A stretch of 64,000 bases of DNA from Anaerocolumna sp047777345 (GCA_047777345.1 JBKEEJ010000002.1:1-64000), one strand, 5' to 3'; positions 1 to 8,260 are shown, counted from the first letter of the stretch. Notes: generated from the letters alone by a model not told the origin. Numbers and translations: made by a program.

Positions 1-1
1 A

Positions 2-292
2 ATACCATATATCTCAACAGTATTGATAGGAATTTCATATGGAGTTGTGTCAATTATGAATGCCGCCATATTACAATTGGAGACTCCAAAAGATATGGTA
101 GCAAGAACATTCAGTATTTTTAAATGTATCTCATATATTGCTGGCCCAGCCGGTATAGTTTTAGCCGGATATTTTGGAGAAATTTATGAAATGAGAATAG
201 TGTTTGTACCATTTGGTCTTCTCTTATTAGTCACTTCGTTATTAACAATAATCTTAATTAAACCACTGATAATTTCAGAAAACTTAAATTAG
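2..292 (+). CDS. C-terminal end of an MFS-type transporter (5' end outside the window)
   Basis: The reading frame is open to the left edge of the window, so this is the last 96 or so codons of a longer gene and the first ATG or TTG inside it is not a real start. The visible protein has hydrophobic stretches (GISYGVVSIMNAAILQLE, then AGPAGIVLAGYFGE, then a long segment ending LLTIILIKPL). The phrase TPKDMVARTFSIFKCISYIAGPAG resembles the loop and eleventh helix of major facilitator efflux permeases, where a conserved P.. R...F....... G...G..L.G pattern is usual. The family call rests on this short tail only. The substrate cannot be inferred. A weak terminator-like hairpin follows. Confidence 0.5.
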   Translation: MPYISTVLIGISYGVVSIMNAAILQLETPKDMVARTFSIFKCISYIAGPAGIVLAGYFGEIYEMRIVFVPFGLLLLVTSLLTIILIKPLIISENLN

Positions 293-326
293 TTCTAACT
301 TATTATAAGAAAAATAAATAATATAG

Positions 327-383
327 GCTCTAAGGTTTGAGGACGTTTGCTAATATGCTCGAATTCATACTTTAGAGCTTTTT
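327..383 (+). terminator. Probable terminator of the partial transporter gene
   Basis: GCTCTAAGGT (327-336) pairs with ACTTTAGAGC (369-378), with one wobble, and is followed by five T residues. The loop is long (about 32 nt), so the hairpin is less convincing than a compact terminator. It sits 35 bases after the transporter stop codon. Confidence 0.4.
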
Positions 384-418
384 GTATGTTCTATGACTTT
401 TCACGATAAAGTTCTTAT

Positions 419-567
419 TTACTTTTTCAACAACTCAACTGCTTTATCTTTTTCTTTCAGCTGGCGCTTCATGATTCTCTCGTTTAAACATTCCAGTTCA
501 TCAGCTTCGTCATCCGTTTTGCCATGACCAGTTTATATGATAATCTTTCTTCTCCATTCAGTACCAT
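419..567 (-). pseudogene. Decayed fragment of a small charged protein
   Basis: Reading leftward from an ATG at 567, one frame gives MVLNGEERLSYKLVMAK and then stops early. Shifting frame at about 510-520 continues into TDDEADELECLNERIMKRQL and ends with KEKDKAVELLKK before a TAA at 419-421. The two pieces join into one plausible alpha-helical, highly charged protein of about 48 residues, so a single indel appears to have broken it. I do not recognise the family. Such small helical proteins are common in integrative elements, and the neighbourhood (group II intron, partial transporter) fits an eroded accessory patch. Confidence 0.3.
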
Positions 568-859
568 ACTTTTTTATATTTCATAATTAGTGGAGTTTAA
601 TATAGTTATCAATAATAGATAAATATTTCTATTTAACATAATTATTCCATCGGCAGTTAAAGTATTGCCAATAAATCCATATTTATTCCAGAGGCCGGGT
701 GTGGGCAGCGCCCACATTTACTTGTTATGCAAAAAACTTAGATTATGAATATTTATCCATACAATGGTTAAACTAAGGATAAAAACGTAATTCGACATGG
801 ATAATACATATTTAATTCTTGCCAAAAGTATGGTATTGCTCATTCATACTTTAGCTTCA
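568..859. other. Gene-free AT-rich stretch with one GC-rich hairpin
   Basis: No credible gene is seen here. The only structured feature is a perfect hairpin at 700-716, TGTGGGC-AGC-GCCCACA, followed on the + strand by TTTACTTG. Together with the rest of the region it forms the flank on the 3'-exon side of the group II intron. The hairpin could be a leftover terminator, but no complete gene ends at it on either strand. Confidence 0.4.
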
Positions 860-868
860 GAGTAGAAT

Positions 869-930
869 AGGAGCGGATTATACCGCTCCTTTCGTTGAAC
901 CGTACGTACAAGTTTCCCTGTATACGGCTC
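869..930 (-). ncRNA. Group II intron domains V and VI
   Basis: Domain V (930 down to 897) starts GAGCCGTAT and ends CGTACGGTTC, with a GAAA-type internal loop, matching the canonical 34-nt catalytic hairpin. The AGC triad is present near the start. Domain VI follows as an 8-bp perfect stem (AGGAGCGG with CCGCTCCT) closed by UAUAAU. A bulged branch-point adenosine is not obvious in this stem, which is unusual and leaves lariat versus hydrolytic splicing open. Confidence 0.85.
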
Positions 931-983
931 TCGCCTGTTTGGTTTGAGAAAAGCATTTAGCTGGATTACTACAAGAATAGAAC

Positions 984-2447
984 TTAGGCTACATTATTCT
1001 TAATTTCTTTTTTCCAGGACCTTCTGCTTTTTAACTGATTAAAATATGTTTCGTCTATGAAATAGTTTTTATTTCGGTTGAGTTTCGGATATATTTCACT
1101 ATATTTTCTACAGAACAGGCTTAGCACGATAGCTTTTCCATTTTCATCTTCACAGGTAAACACCCACTTGCGGTTACCTATTTTACGATAGTATTTATGA
1201 GCTATCCATTTCCTTGATTTCTTTGGATGCCTACGCAAAGCCCACCTCCACGTTTTGTACCACAGCCAGCTATCCAGTTTACAATAAGTTTTTCCAGCTC
1301 TTGTCCAGCGATAATAGTTTGCCCACCCGTTAATAACAGGATTTAATTCCTCAATAAGGGTACTTTGTTTATTATTGCGGTGTTTTCTGAAAATATCTTT
1401 GATTTTAGTAACTATCTCTTTGGTACTTTCCCGTGGTATTCCCACATGGACTTTCCCTGTTGGATACCGACGAATATGATATCCAAGAAATTTTAGTCCA
1501 TCTTCAATTTCAACCACTTTAACTTTTTCCATATTTAATTTTAAATTCAAAGGGATGAGGGCATCCTTGATTTTTCCAATGACTATCTCCGCATGGTTCT
1601 CATTGTCAAGAATCGCCACGAAATCATCAGCAAATCTTACATATCCAGATAATGGTTGTTTCTTTGTTTTTCTTCTTGGATTTATCATTTTTTCCATTGC
1701 AGTGTCTAAGATGCTAAGGGCTATATTAGCTAGAAGTGGACTACTAACACCTCCCTGTGGAGTGCCAGAATTCGTGTTGATTTTCACTCCTTTGTCAATA
1801 GCACCAGATTTTAATGATAACCATATCTGTTCTTTCATAACAGGTAGAGTGTATGGGTCAAGTAGTTCCATTAATGTATCATGAGAAATGTTGTCAAAAC
1901 ATCCTTGTATATCACCATCAATAAGAATTCTCTTACCTTGTGTCGTTCCTGTACATAACCACATAATTTCCAGGCAGTCCCTTGTGCATCTTCCGGGGCG
2001 AAAACCATAGGAATTCCTACTTCCCCACACCGAGTATAAGGGTTCCATTATTAGTTGATGTATTTTTTGTTGAATTCTCTCTGATACGGTAGGTATTCCA
2101 AGAGGACGTTGCTTCCCATTCTTCTTTGGTATATATACCCGTTTCACTGGATATTTTCTTACCCTCTGATATTTCCTACTTACTGCTATCAGGCGTTCTT
2201 GGTCTGTAGTTATGGTAATCCCGTCTACCCCAGCTGTATTTTTCCCTTTGTTTTTACGTGTTACCTGCTCTACTGCTACTACTTTACATGAATAGGAGTG
2301 TAGCATTAAGCGAATTAGCTTTTTAACCAGTTTGGTATCTCTTACCGTAGCCGCTTTTACTAACCTGCGTTGGAGGTTACGTACATTCTTTTCAGCCTGT
2401 TTCGTTGTTATGGCGTAAAGTTCAGCACTTTGCACTGCCATAGACAT
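984..2447 (-). CDS. ltrA: Group II intron reverse transcriptase/maturase
   Basis: A 487-residue intron-encoded protein needed for splicing and retrohoming of the surrounding ribozyme. The RT core shows NTAGVDGIT, KRVYIPKKNGKQRPLGIPT, the fingers/palm motif NSYGFRPGRCTRDCLE, DIQGCFDNISHD, SGTPQGGVSSPLLANI and the active site YVRFADDF (FADD in place of YADD, a frequent and active variant). The maturase X domain follows (NPVINGWANYYRW). No HNH endonuclease motif is visible after it, so the protein would rely on nicked or replicating DNA for second-strand priming. The start ATG at 2447 has AGGAGG seven bases upstream. No frameshift or stop is seen, so it looks functional. Confidence 0.93.
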   Translation of the reverse strand: MSMAVQSAELYAITTKQAEKNVRNLQRRLVKAATVRDTKLVKKLIRLMLHSYSCKVVAVEQVTRKNKGKNTAGVDGITITTDQERLIAVSRKYQRVRKYPVKRVYIPKKNGKQRPLGIPTVSERIQQKIHQLIMEPLYSVWGSRNSYGFRPGRCTRDCLEIMWLCTGTTQGKRILIDGDIQGCFDNISHDTLMELLDPYTLPVMKEQIWLSLKSGAIDKGVKINTNSGTPQGGVSSPLLANIALSILDTAMEKMINPRRKTKKQPLSGYVRFADDFVAILDNENHAEIVIGKIKDALIPLNLKLNMEKVKVVEIEDGLKFLGYHIRRYPTGKVHVGIPRESTKEIVTKIKDIFRKHRNNKQSTLIEELNPVINGWANYYRWTRAGKTYCKLDSWLWYKTWRWALRRHPKKSRKWIAHKYYRKIGNRKWVFTCEDENGKAIVLSLFCRKYSEIYPKLNRNKNYFIDETYFNQLKSRRSWKKEIKNNVA

Positions 2448-2619
2448 TCAACCTCCTCATAACATTTTTTCAAAGCTAAACAGCTACAGAGGCTTTCCTC
2501 TGTTTCCTCAGCCATGGGGACATTGTCCCTTTAGGCTCTCCTAAATTCTTGGCATAAAGACTTGAATGGGTTAGGTTTCTCCTTTACTCCGTGTAGTATA
2601 CGAACCATCATCACAGCAA

Positions 2620-2680
2620 TCTGTGAATACTGTAATCACCACAAATACATGTCCAATCTGCTCCAAGATATGCTAAATAT
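2620..2680 (-). other. Intron exon-binding sites EBS2 and EBS1 in domain I
   Basis: On the intron strand ATATTTA (2680-2674) and CACAGA (2625-2620) are perfectly complementary to the 5' exon segments at 2904-2898 and 2896-2891. They are about 50 nt apart in the expected order (EBS2 first), and EBS1 lies about 265-270 nt from the intron 5' end, the usual place for the Id3 loop. This match indicates the intron sits at a site it can target by base pairing. Confidence 0.75.
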
Positions 2681-2890
2681 AACGAAGCTTCACGCAGAGA
2701 TTCAATTTCTTTTAACCTTACCATTCGCACGAATGTTATCGAAGGTAGAGCATTTACCCGCGGTAATTCATTATTTCCCGTTGCTCTCCACATCTCCTTT
2801 TCAAGAAATGCAGTTACGGTAAGTTTCACTAGGATGGTTTCTAGCGATTGACGTTTCAGCCAATTCCTTTATACCTACATTTAGGCGCAC

Positions 2891-2969
2891 CACAGAAATA
2901 TTTACACTCTCCTTCAATCATATATTGGGGTATCGAAGAATGACTTCTTGGATCAAACATTTTAATCAT
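2891..2969 (-). pseudogene. Short ORF interrupted by the group II intron (5' exon)
   Basis: An ATG at 2969 opens 26 codons, MIKMFDPRSHSSIPQYMI then EGECKYFC, up to the intron junction. If the intron ends at about 866 the spliced message would continue with a few codons (VYSEAKV) and stop, giving a peptide of about 33 residues. No strong ribosome site precedes the ATG. I do not recognise the peptide. It may be a real small gene, or the intron may have landed in non-coding DNA. Confidence 0.25.
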
Positions 2970-3160
2970 ACTAACTATCCCGTGCCAAACTGTCGAGTTT
3001 CAGATTCAAAACTCGAGTTGAAAATCATTTAGATTTATATTTAAGATTCTTATGAATTTTTAGTTTTCTCTTTTCTATTTCTCAAGCTTATATTTAGTTT
3101 GGAAACAGCCAATAACGAAAGCAACTATCTAAACCCAGAGAAGTTCCCATTAGATAACAA

Positions 3161-3201
3161 AGAGGATATCGCAAGTCAATATATGACTCACGAAATCCTC
3201 T
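3161..3201 (-). terminator. Hairpin downstream of the GGGtGRT gene, possible terminator
   Basis: AGAGGAT (3161-3167) pairs with ATCCTCT (3195-3201), and an inner AGTCA/TGACT stem (3174-3178, 3184-3188) stacks above it. On the leftward strand the stem is followed by a short TTTGTT run. It lies about 70 bases after the stop of the GGGtGRT gene. The rest of 2970-3272 shows no gene. Confidence 0.4.
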
Positions 3202-3272
3202 AGGATAAAGTTATTTAAAACTTCCTAATATACTTAAAATATTATTTTTTTCTTAGTATTTACAATTGTTTC

Positions 3273-4283
3273 TTAGAACTTACCAGCTTCAGCTGCCTGC
3301 TGAATCGCAACAGCTACGGCCACTGTAGCACCGACCATAGGGTTATTGCCCATGCCGATTAAGCCCATCATTTCTACGTGAGCAGGAACGGATGAAGATC
3401 CGGCGAACTGAGCGTCGGAGTGCATTCTACCCATAGTATCTGTCATACCGTAGGATGCAGGACCTGCTGCCATGTTATCCGGGTGAAGAGTTCTACCTGT
3501 ACCGCCACCGGAAGCTACGGAGAAGTATTTCTTACCTCTTTCGATGCATTCTTTCTTATAGGTACCTGCAACAGGATGCTGGAATCTGGTAGGATTGGTG
3601 GAGTTACCGGTAATGGAAACGTCAACGTCTTCCTTACGCATGATTGCAACACCTTCGGTTACATCGTTGGCACCATAGCAAAGAACCTTTGCTCTGTCAC
3701 CTTTTGAGTAAGATTTGCGGAATATTTCTTTTAATTCGCCTGTATGATAATCCATCTGTGTTTCAACGTAAGTAAATCCGTTGATTCTGGAGATAATCTG
3801 AGCGGCATCTTTACCAAGGCCGTTTAAGATTACTCTTAATGGCTGTTTCCTGACTTTATTGGCAGATAATGCAATACCAATGGCACCTTCTGCAGCTGCG
3901 AAAGATTCATGACCAGCTAAGAACGCGAAGCATTTTGTGTCTTCTTCCAGTAACATTTTTCCTAAGTTACCATGTCCTAAACCAACTTTTCTGTGGTCAG
4001 CAACGGAACCTGGAATGCAGAAAGCCTGAAGTCCTTCGCCAATAGCTGCAGCCGCATCGGCAGCTCTTCTGCAACCCTTTTTAATTGCAATGGCTGCACC
4101 TGTAATATATGCCCAACAAGCATTTTCAAAGCAAATAGGCTGAATACTTTTTACCTGATTGTAAACATCCAGGCCTGCATCCTTTGTTATCTTTTCCGCT
4201 TCTTCAAGGGAAGCAATGCCATAGCTGTTTAATACCGAATTTATTTTATCAATTCTTCTTTCATATGATTCAAATAAAGCCAT
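3273..4283 (-). CDS. GGGtGRT protein (function unknown)
   Basis: A 336-residue cytoplasmic protein of the family named for its GGGTGRT motif, seen here at residues 259-265 (VASGGGTGRTLHPDN). Other striking stretches are the glycine-rich GLGHGNLGKMLLEEDTKC, ALSANKVRKQP, ITGNSTNPTRFQHPVAGTY and a C-terminal GLIGMGNNPMVGATVAVAVA. Seven cysteines are present (about 51, 56, 71, 89, 118, 202, 246). The family has no established reaction. Its gene lies 18 bases after that of a NifU-like scaffold in the same direction, so a role tied to Fe-S cluster handling is the natural inference. AGGAGGA precedes the ATG. It is full length. Confidence 0.85.
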   Translation of the reverse strand: MALFESYERRIDKINSVLNSYGIASLEEAEKITKDAGLDVYNQVKSIQPICFENACWAYITGAAIAIKKGCRRAADAAAAIGEGLQAFCIPGSVADHRKVGLGHGNLGKMLLEEDTKCFAFLAGHESFAAAEGAIGIALSANKVRKQPLRVILNGLGKDAAQIISRINGFTYVETQMDYHTGELKEIFRKSYSKGDRAKVLCYGANDVTEGVAIMRKEDVDVSITGNSTNPTRFQHPVAGTYKKECIERGKKYFSVASGGGTGRTLHPDNMAAGPASYGMTDTMGRMHSDAQFAGSSSVPAHVEMMGLIGMGNNPMVGATVAVAVAIQQAAEAGKF

Positions 4284-4301
4284 TTTATGTATCCTCCTCT
4301 A

Positions 4302-4994
4302 TTATTCTTTCCTCGGGTCAATAATCTTAACTGCGTCAGCAACACGTCCATATTGTCCCTTAGCTTTCTCATAAGCTGTATTAGGATCATCACCCTGTTT
4401 AATGAAGTCAGTCATTTTTCCTAAGTTTACATACTGATATCCGATGATTAAACCATCTTCATCAAGGGCAAGACCTGTTACATAACCTTCAGCCATTTCA
4501 AGATAACGAGGACCTTTCTTTAATGTACCGTACATTGTACCAACCTGGCTTCTTAAACCTTTTCCTAAGTCTTCAAGACCAGCACCGATAGGTAGTCCGT
4601 CTTCGGAAAAAGCACTCTGAGATCTACCATAAGCGATTTGTAAGAAAAGCTCTCTCATAGCAGTGTTAATTGCGTCACATACTAAGTCTGTGTTCAGAGC
4701 TTCCAAAACCGTTCTTCCCGGAAGAATTTCAGCTGCCATGGCTGCTGAATGAGTCATACCAGAACATCCGATTGTTTCAACCAATGCTTCCTGGATAATG
4801 CCTTCTTTAATATTTAAAGTTAATTTACATGCGCCTTGTTGAGGTGCACACCAGCCAACACCATGTGTTAAACCGGATATATCCTTTACTTCCTTAACTT
4901 GTACCCATTTTGCTTCTTCCGGTATAGGTGCTGCCCCATGGTTTACGCCTTGCGCAACCGGACACATCTTTTCTACTTCATGTGAATAAATCAT
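4302..4994 (-). CDS. NifU/IscU-like iron-sulfur cluster assembly scaffold protein
   Basis: A 230-residue protein carrying a U-type scaffold signature, LVETIGCSGMTHSAAMAAEIL, with further cysteines at about 11, 49, 56 and 106 that could hold a nascent cluster. It differs from the SUF scaffold of Firmicutes by its longer N-terminal part (CPVAQGVNHG, GLTHGVGWCAPQQGACKL) and C-terminal half. I placed the start at the ATG at 4994, which has GAAAGGAG seven bases upstream; a start eight codons earlier has no ribosome site. It is first in a two-gene operon with the GGGtGRT gene. The pairing suggests a specialised cluster-loading system, but the client protein is not known. Confidence 0.8.
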   Translation of the reverse strand: MIYSHEVEKMCPVAQGVNHGAAPIPEEAKWVQVKEVKDISGLTHGVGWCAPQQGACKLTLNIKEGIIQEALVETIGCSGMTHSAAMAAEILPGRTVLEALNTDLVCDAINTAMRELFLQIAYGRSQSAFSEDGLPIGAGLEDLGKGLRSQVGTMYGTLKKGPRYLEMAEGYVTGLALDEDGLIIGYQYVNLGKMTDFIKQGDDPNTAYEKAKGQYGRVADAVKIIDPRKE

Positions 4995-5203
4995 GTCTAG
5001 ACTCCTTTCAATGTACATAAATATACTAACCTGTGGAATGTTATATTTTTAACATCACACCCGCACCTATTTTCTCATAAAAAAACAAATTAGTCCATAG
5101 TTTTTGAAAAAAATTATCAAAAAGTAATTCATCATATGAAAGGAAATTTTTGATTTTTAAATTGGGGAGTTTAACAAAACCTTTCTTTTAGCACTTTTGT
5201 TCT

Positions 5204-5797
5204 TTATTTTACTTTAACCGAAACATATTTATTGTCTTTTATTGTAAACCTCCAAAGATAATCCTTAGCCTCACCCGCATAGTCAATATTAATACGTTTT
5301 GAAGGAACAATTTCAAAATCTTTATAAATATGATTGTTTTCCAGATACAGCCGGTCCCCGCAAAGATCCATTCCGTAACTGTTTTTATCAATACCCATGG
5401 CCTTGCATAATTTGCCGGGACCGCTGCAAAGGTTTACTATTTTATCCGTACCTCTTCGCTTCTTCATCAGGTCCAGACCTTCGATCGGCTCTAAAGCACG
5501 CAAAAGTACTACTTCCGGTATGTTTACTTTATTGGTTACAATATTCATGCAGTAATACATACCGTAAATCAGATATACATAAGCATACCCGCCTTCCTGG
5601 TACTGGACATTGGTCCTGCCGGAAGGACTCTTTTTATAGGAATGGGCTGCCGGATCTTTCGGCCCCATATAAGCTTCGGTTTCCACAATAATTCCTTTTG
5701 TTATTCCTTCTTCTGTTTCATGTACCAAAGTAAGACCCAAAAGGTCTTTTGCTACGGTAACCGCATCTCTTAAATAAAAATCTCTTGTAATTTTCAT
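5204..5797 (-). CDS. 3-methyladenine DNA glycosylase (AAG/Mpg family)
   Basis: A 197-residue base-excision enzyme that removes alkylated purines from DNA. Typical AAG elements are present: the N-terminal RDFYLRDAVTVAKDLLGLTLVH, the catalytic region GIIVETEAYMGPKDPAAHSY, SGRTNVQYQEGGYAYVYLIYG, MYYCMNIVTN and NLCSGPGKLCKAMGID. The glutamate of VETEAY is the expected general base. The length matches bacterial members. GAGAGG lies just before the ATG. It is probably its own transcription unit, with 180-200 base gaps on both sides. Confidence 0.92.
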   Translation of the reverse strand: MKITRDFYLRDAVTVAKDLLGLTLVHETEEGITKGIIVETEAYMGPKDPAAHSYKKSPSGRTNVQYQEGGYAYVYLIYGMYYCMNIVTNKVNIPEVVLLRALEPIEGLDLMKKRRGTDKIVNLCSGPGKLCKAMGIDKNSYGMDLCGDRLYLENNHIYKDFEIVPSKRINIDYAGEAKDYLWRFTIKDNKYVSVKVK

Positions 5798-6011
5798 ATT
5801 TTCCTCTCATTTATCCAATGTATTCTAAAGTTTTCTATTTTCGAATTGTCTTTGAATGTTTTTTTCGGATTTTTTACCTGATTATTTTTTTAACTTATAT
5901 AAACAAAAGAGGTTCCATGTATAAACAAGATATTTTTACCAGGGCCGGAATCTTTAAAATTAATCCTGCAACAGAAAGTTAGTTTACGGTTTTCACCCAG
6001 GATACTTATTT

Positions 6012-7649
6012 TCAGCCGGTTTTTCTCTTTAGTTCTACCAATTTATCCAGTTCTTCTTCCGCAATATTTTTTTCCAGTGGCTTAAATAATATTTCTGCCT
6101 CCTTGAATTTGGTCCCTGCCGGGACAAAACGGATATTCCAGTCAGGCTTCATATCAAACCAGCCCAGTACCTTTTCCGAAGAAAAGGGAAGAAAGGGTTC
6201 CAAAAGATTTGCAAAGTTTACAACAAGCTGAACACAGGTGTACATGGTATTAGCACATTTATTTTTATCTTCATTTCTGGTTATCCAGGGCATTTGAGCA
6301 TCAAAATATTTATTGGCAAAACGAATATACTGAAAAATTTCCGATAAGGCTTCCTTTAATTTTCCTTCTCTTATAAATTTACCGGCATCCATATAAAGTT
6401 TGTTAAGTTCATTTACAATATTGATGGGGAATATACCAGCCGGTACGACGCCATCGTAATACTTTTCGATAAACACCAAAGTCCGGTTAATAAAATTTCC
6501 GTAATTGCCCAGTAATTCACCGTTGTGAACTTTTACATAATTATGCCAGGAAAAATCCGTATCTTTCTTTTCCGGGCCATTGGTTATGAGAAAATATCGA
6601 AGGGAATCCGGATCATAATGGTCTATGATATCCTTTACCCAGATAGCCCAATTATCACTGGTCGAAATTTTTCTTCCTTCCAGGGTAAGATATTCATTGG
6701 ATATAATATAATCCGGCAGATGCAGTTCTTCTCCATGAGCCATAATAAGAGCCGGTAAAATAATTGTATGAAAGGGAATATTGTCTTTTGCGTGGATGTA
6801 ATAATGAAGGGCATCCTTTCCCCACAAATCTTTAAAGGCTTCTCCTCTTTTCTTAGCCACAATTTTACTCATGGATAAATAACCTAACACATTTTCGGCC
6901 CAGATATAGATTTTCTTATCATCATACCCTTCTTTGGGAACTTGTATTCCCCAATCCAAATCCCTGGTTAGAGCTCTGTCACGCAGTCCTTCATCCAGAT
7001 ACCGCATGGTAAAGGAAACGGCATTTTTACGCCACCCTTTCTGAGAATACAGTAACTCTCTTATTTTCGGCTCCAGTTTGCTGGTTGCGATATAAAGATG
7101 TTTCGTTTTGCGAAACTCCGGCATCCTGCCGCAAATACTGCATTCCGGCTCCAGTAAAAGTTCCGGCTCCATTACGCTTCCACAGTGATCACACTGATCC
7201 CCTCTGGATTTTGCTCCGCACTTGGGACAGACTCCTTTTACATACCGGTCAGGCAAAAACCTGCCGCATTCTGAGCAATAGGCCTTAAGTGTTTCTTTCT
7301 CATAAACATAATCTGATTCATATAATTTTTTATGAAAATCTTTTACAAATTCCACATGTTCAGGCTGAGTGGTTTTCCCATAGTAATCATAACTAAAACC
7401 CAATTTTTCAAAGCAATACATAAATTCTTTATGGTACCGGTCACTGATTTCTTCTGGTGTTTTTCCTTCCTGACCTGCTCTTATGATTACCGGCGTTCCA
7501 TGGCAATCACTGCCTGACACATAATAAACATCATCTCCATTGGTTCTATAATAACGGGCAATCACATCCCCGGGTAATAAGCCGGCTATATGACCAATAT
7601 GCAGAGGACCATTTGCGTAGGGCCACGCACCTCCGATTAAAACTTTCAC
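6012..7649 (-). CDS. metG: Methionine-tRNA ligase
   Basis: A class I synthetase of 545 residues that charges tRNA-Met. The HIGH motif is at residues 17-20 (GPLHIGH) and the KMSKS loop is KISTS at 327-331. The knuckle domain has the four-plus-four cysteine pattern of the double-zinc type (CSECG, CPKCG, CDHCG, CSICG between about 125 and 173), as in the archaeal-like MetRS class rather than the single-knuckle Bacillus type. The C-terminal EMAPII-like tRNA-binding domain is absent. Start is the GTG at 7649 with GGGG upstream. A T-box leader precedes it, so it is expected to be induced when a cognate tRNA is uncharged. A second MetRS elsewhere in the genome would not be surprising. Confidence 0.93.
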   Translation of the reverse strand: MKVLIGGAWPYANGPLHIGHIAGLLPGDVIARYYRTNGDDVYYVSGSDCHGTPVIIRAGQEGKTPEEISDRYHKEFMYCFEKLGFSYDYYGKTTQPEHVEFVKDFHKKLYESDYVYEKETLKAYCSECGRFLPDRYVKGVCPKCGAKSRGDQCDHCGSVMEPELLLEPECSICGRMPEFRKTKHLYIATSKLEPKIRELLYSQKGWRKNAVSFTMRYLDEGLRDRALTRDLDWGIQVPKEGYDDKKIYIWAENVLGYLSMSKIVAKKRGEAFKDLWGKDALHYYIHAKDNIPFHTIILPALIMAHGEELHLPDYIISNEYLTLEGRKISTSDNWAIWVKDIIDHYDPDSLRYFLITNGPEKKDTDFSWHNYVKVHNGELLGNYGNFINRTLVFIEKYYDGVVPAGIFPINIVNELNKLYMDAGKFIREGKLKEALSEIFQYIRFANKYFDAQMPWITRNEDKNKCANTMYTCVQLVVNFANLLEPFLPFSSEKVLGWFDMKPDWNIRFVPAGTKFKEAEILFKPLEKNIAEEELDKLVELKRKTG

Positions 7650-7778
7650 ATAGATTCCCCACTTTCCTATATAATTGAAGATTCATCAAAATCTTGCATT
7701 CTTACGAAAATCTTACAACTTAAAGAAAAATATATAAATAATTTATTCAAAAGTGGTATAAATTCCATTCCTATTCCA

Positions 7779-8094
7779 TAAAAAAACTCCCACCCCCGAA
7801 ATTTTATTTCGAGGACGAGAGCTTACTTAAGCTTCGTGTTACCACCTCTGATTTACCCGTATCTCACGATACAAGCCTTAGCAGCTACGGACATACCATT
7901 AAAAATATATCGATAGCCTGGCACGTTAACGGGTGCATCCGTCGCAGCCTGTTCATTGAATCAATGCAGTCAGTGCGCAGCTCCAAGACTATTTTCGGAA
8001 ATAATCTCCATACCTCATCTCACCAGCCGGGGCTCTCTGTGATTTCCTTTACTTCTTACTCTTCTTTTCTTTGCTTTTACAATGTATTATCTAA
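7779..8094 (-). promoter_or_regulatory. T-box leader of metG
   Basis: On the leftward strand the T-box sequence AGAGGTGGTAACACGAAG is at 7832-7849. It is followed by an intrinsic terminator (7779-7820, stem of about 16 bp with wobble pairs, then seven T). Upstream are the stem I landmarks AGAGAGCC (about 8028-8037) and GGAGCTG (7978-7984). The UGGU of the T-box fits a tRNA ending ACCA. The specifier is not clear: the canonical slot just 5' of GGAGC reads AUA (7990-7992), while an AUG followed by AAC occurs further on at 7954-7956. Readthrough should require uncharged tRNA. Confidence 0.88.
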
Positions 8095-8100
8095 TAAAGG

Positions 8101-8129
8101 AGTATAGTATGAATTACATAAAAAGTCAA
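8101..8129 (-). promoter_or_regulatory. Promoter of the metG T-box leader
   Basis: TTGACT (complement of 8124-8129) and TATACT (complement of 8101-8106) are separated by exactly 17 bases, a near-consensus sigma-A promoter. Transcription would begin near 8094, giving a leader of about 440 nt before the metG start. Confidence 0.8.
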
Positions 8130-8260
8130 TGAAAAAATCAAACTTATACAATATCAAAGCCGCATTGTCCGATACTTCTCTTCACAACAATCAGGATGAA
8201 GGAGCTGAACCAGACCCTGCGGCTGTTCTTAGTTTACACAAAAATGCATTATTTTATTAA

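Larger units (their letters stand above)
860..2890 (-). mobile_element. Group II intron with its encoded reverse transcriptase
   Basis: The ribozyme reads leftward. Its 5' end is GTGCGCC (complement of 2884-2890), the standard bacterial group II start. A 34-nt domain V lies at 897-930 and a domain VI hairpin at 869-890. The open reading frame sits inside domain IV (984-2447). Exon-binding sites pair exactly with the 5' flank: EBS2 ATATTTA (2674-2680) with the flank heptamer TAAATAT (2898-2904), and EBS1 CACAGA (2620-2625) with TCTGTG (2891-2896). This fixes the 5' splice junction at 2890/2891. The 3' junction is within about 860-868 but is not fixed by sequence alone. Length about 2.03 kb, apparently complete. 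Confidence 0.88.

Noticed and set aside
2611..2829. A 72-codon leftward ORF upstream of the reverse transcriptase, and a rightward one overlapping it
   Set aside because: Both lie inside domain I of the group II ribozyme, including the EBS elements. Open frames here are by-products of RNA structure.
8129..8260. A 43-codon rightward ORF (MKKSNLYNIKAALSDT and on) between metG and the nucleotidase gene
   Set aside because: Its ATG overlaps the -35 box of the leftward metG promoter, the nearest ribosome site serves a different short frame, and no rightward promoter or homology is recognised. The AGCCGCA/TGCGGCT repeat within it more likely belongs to the end of the nucleotidase transcript.
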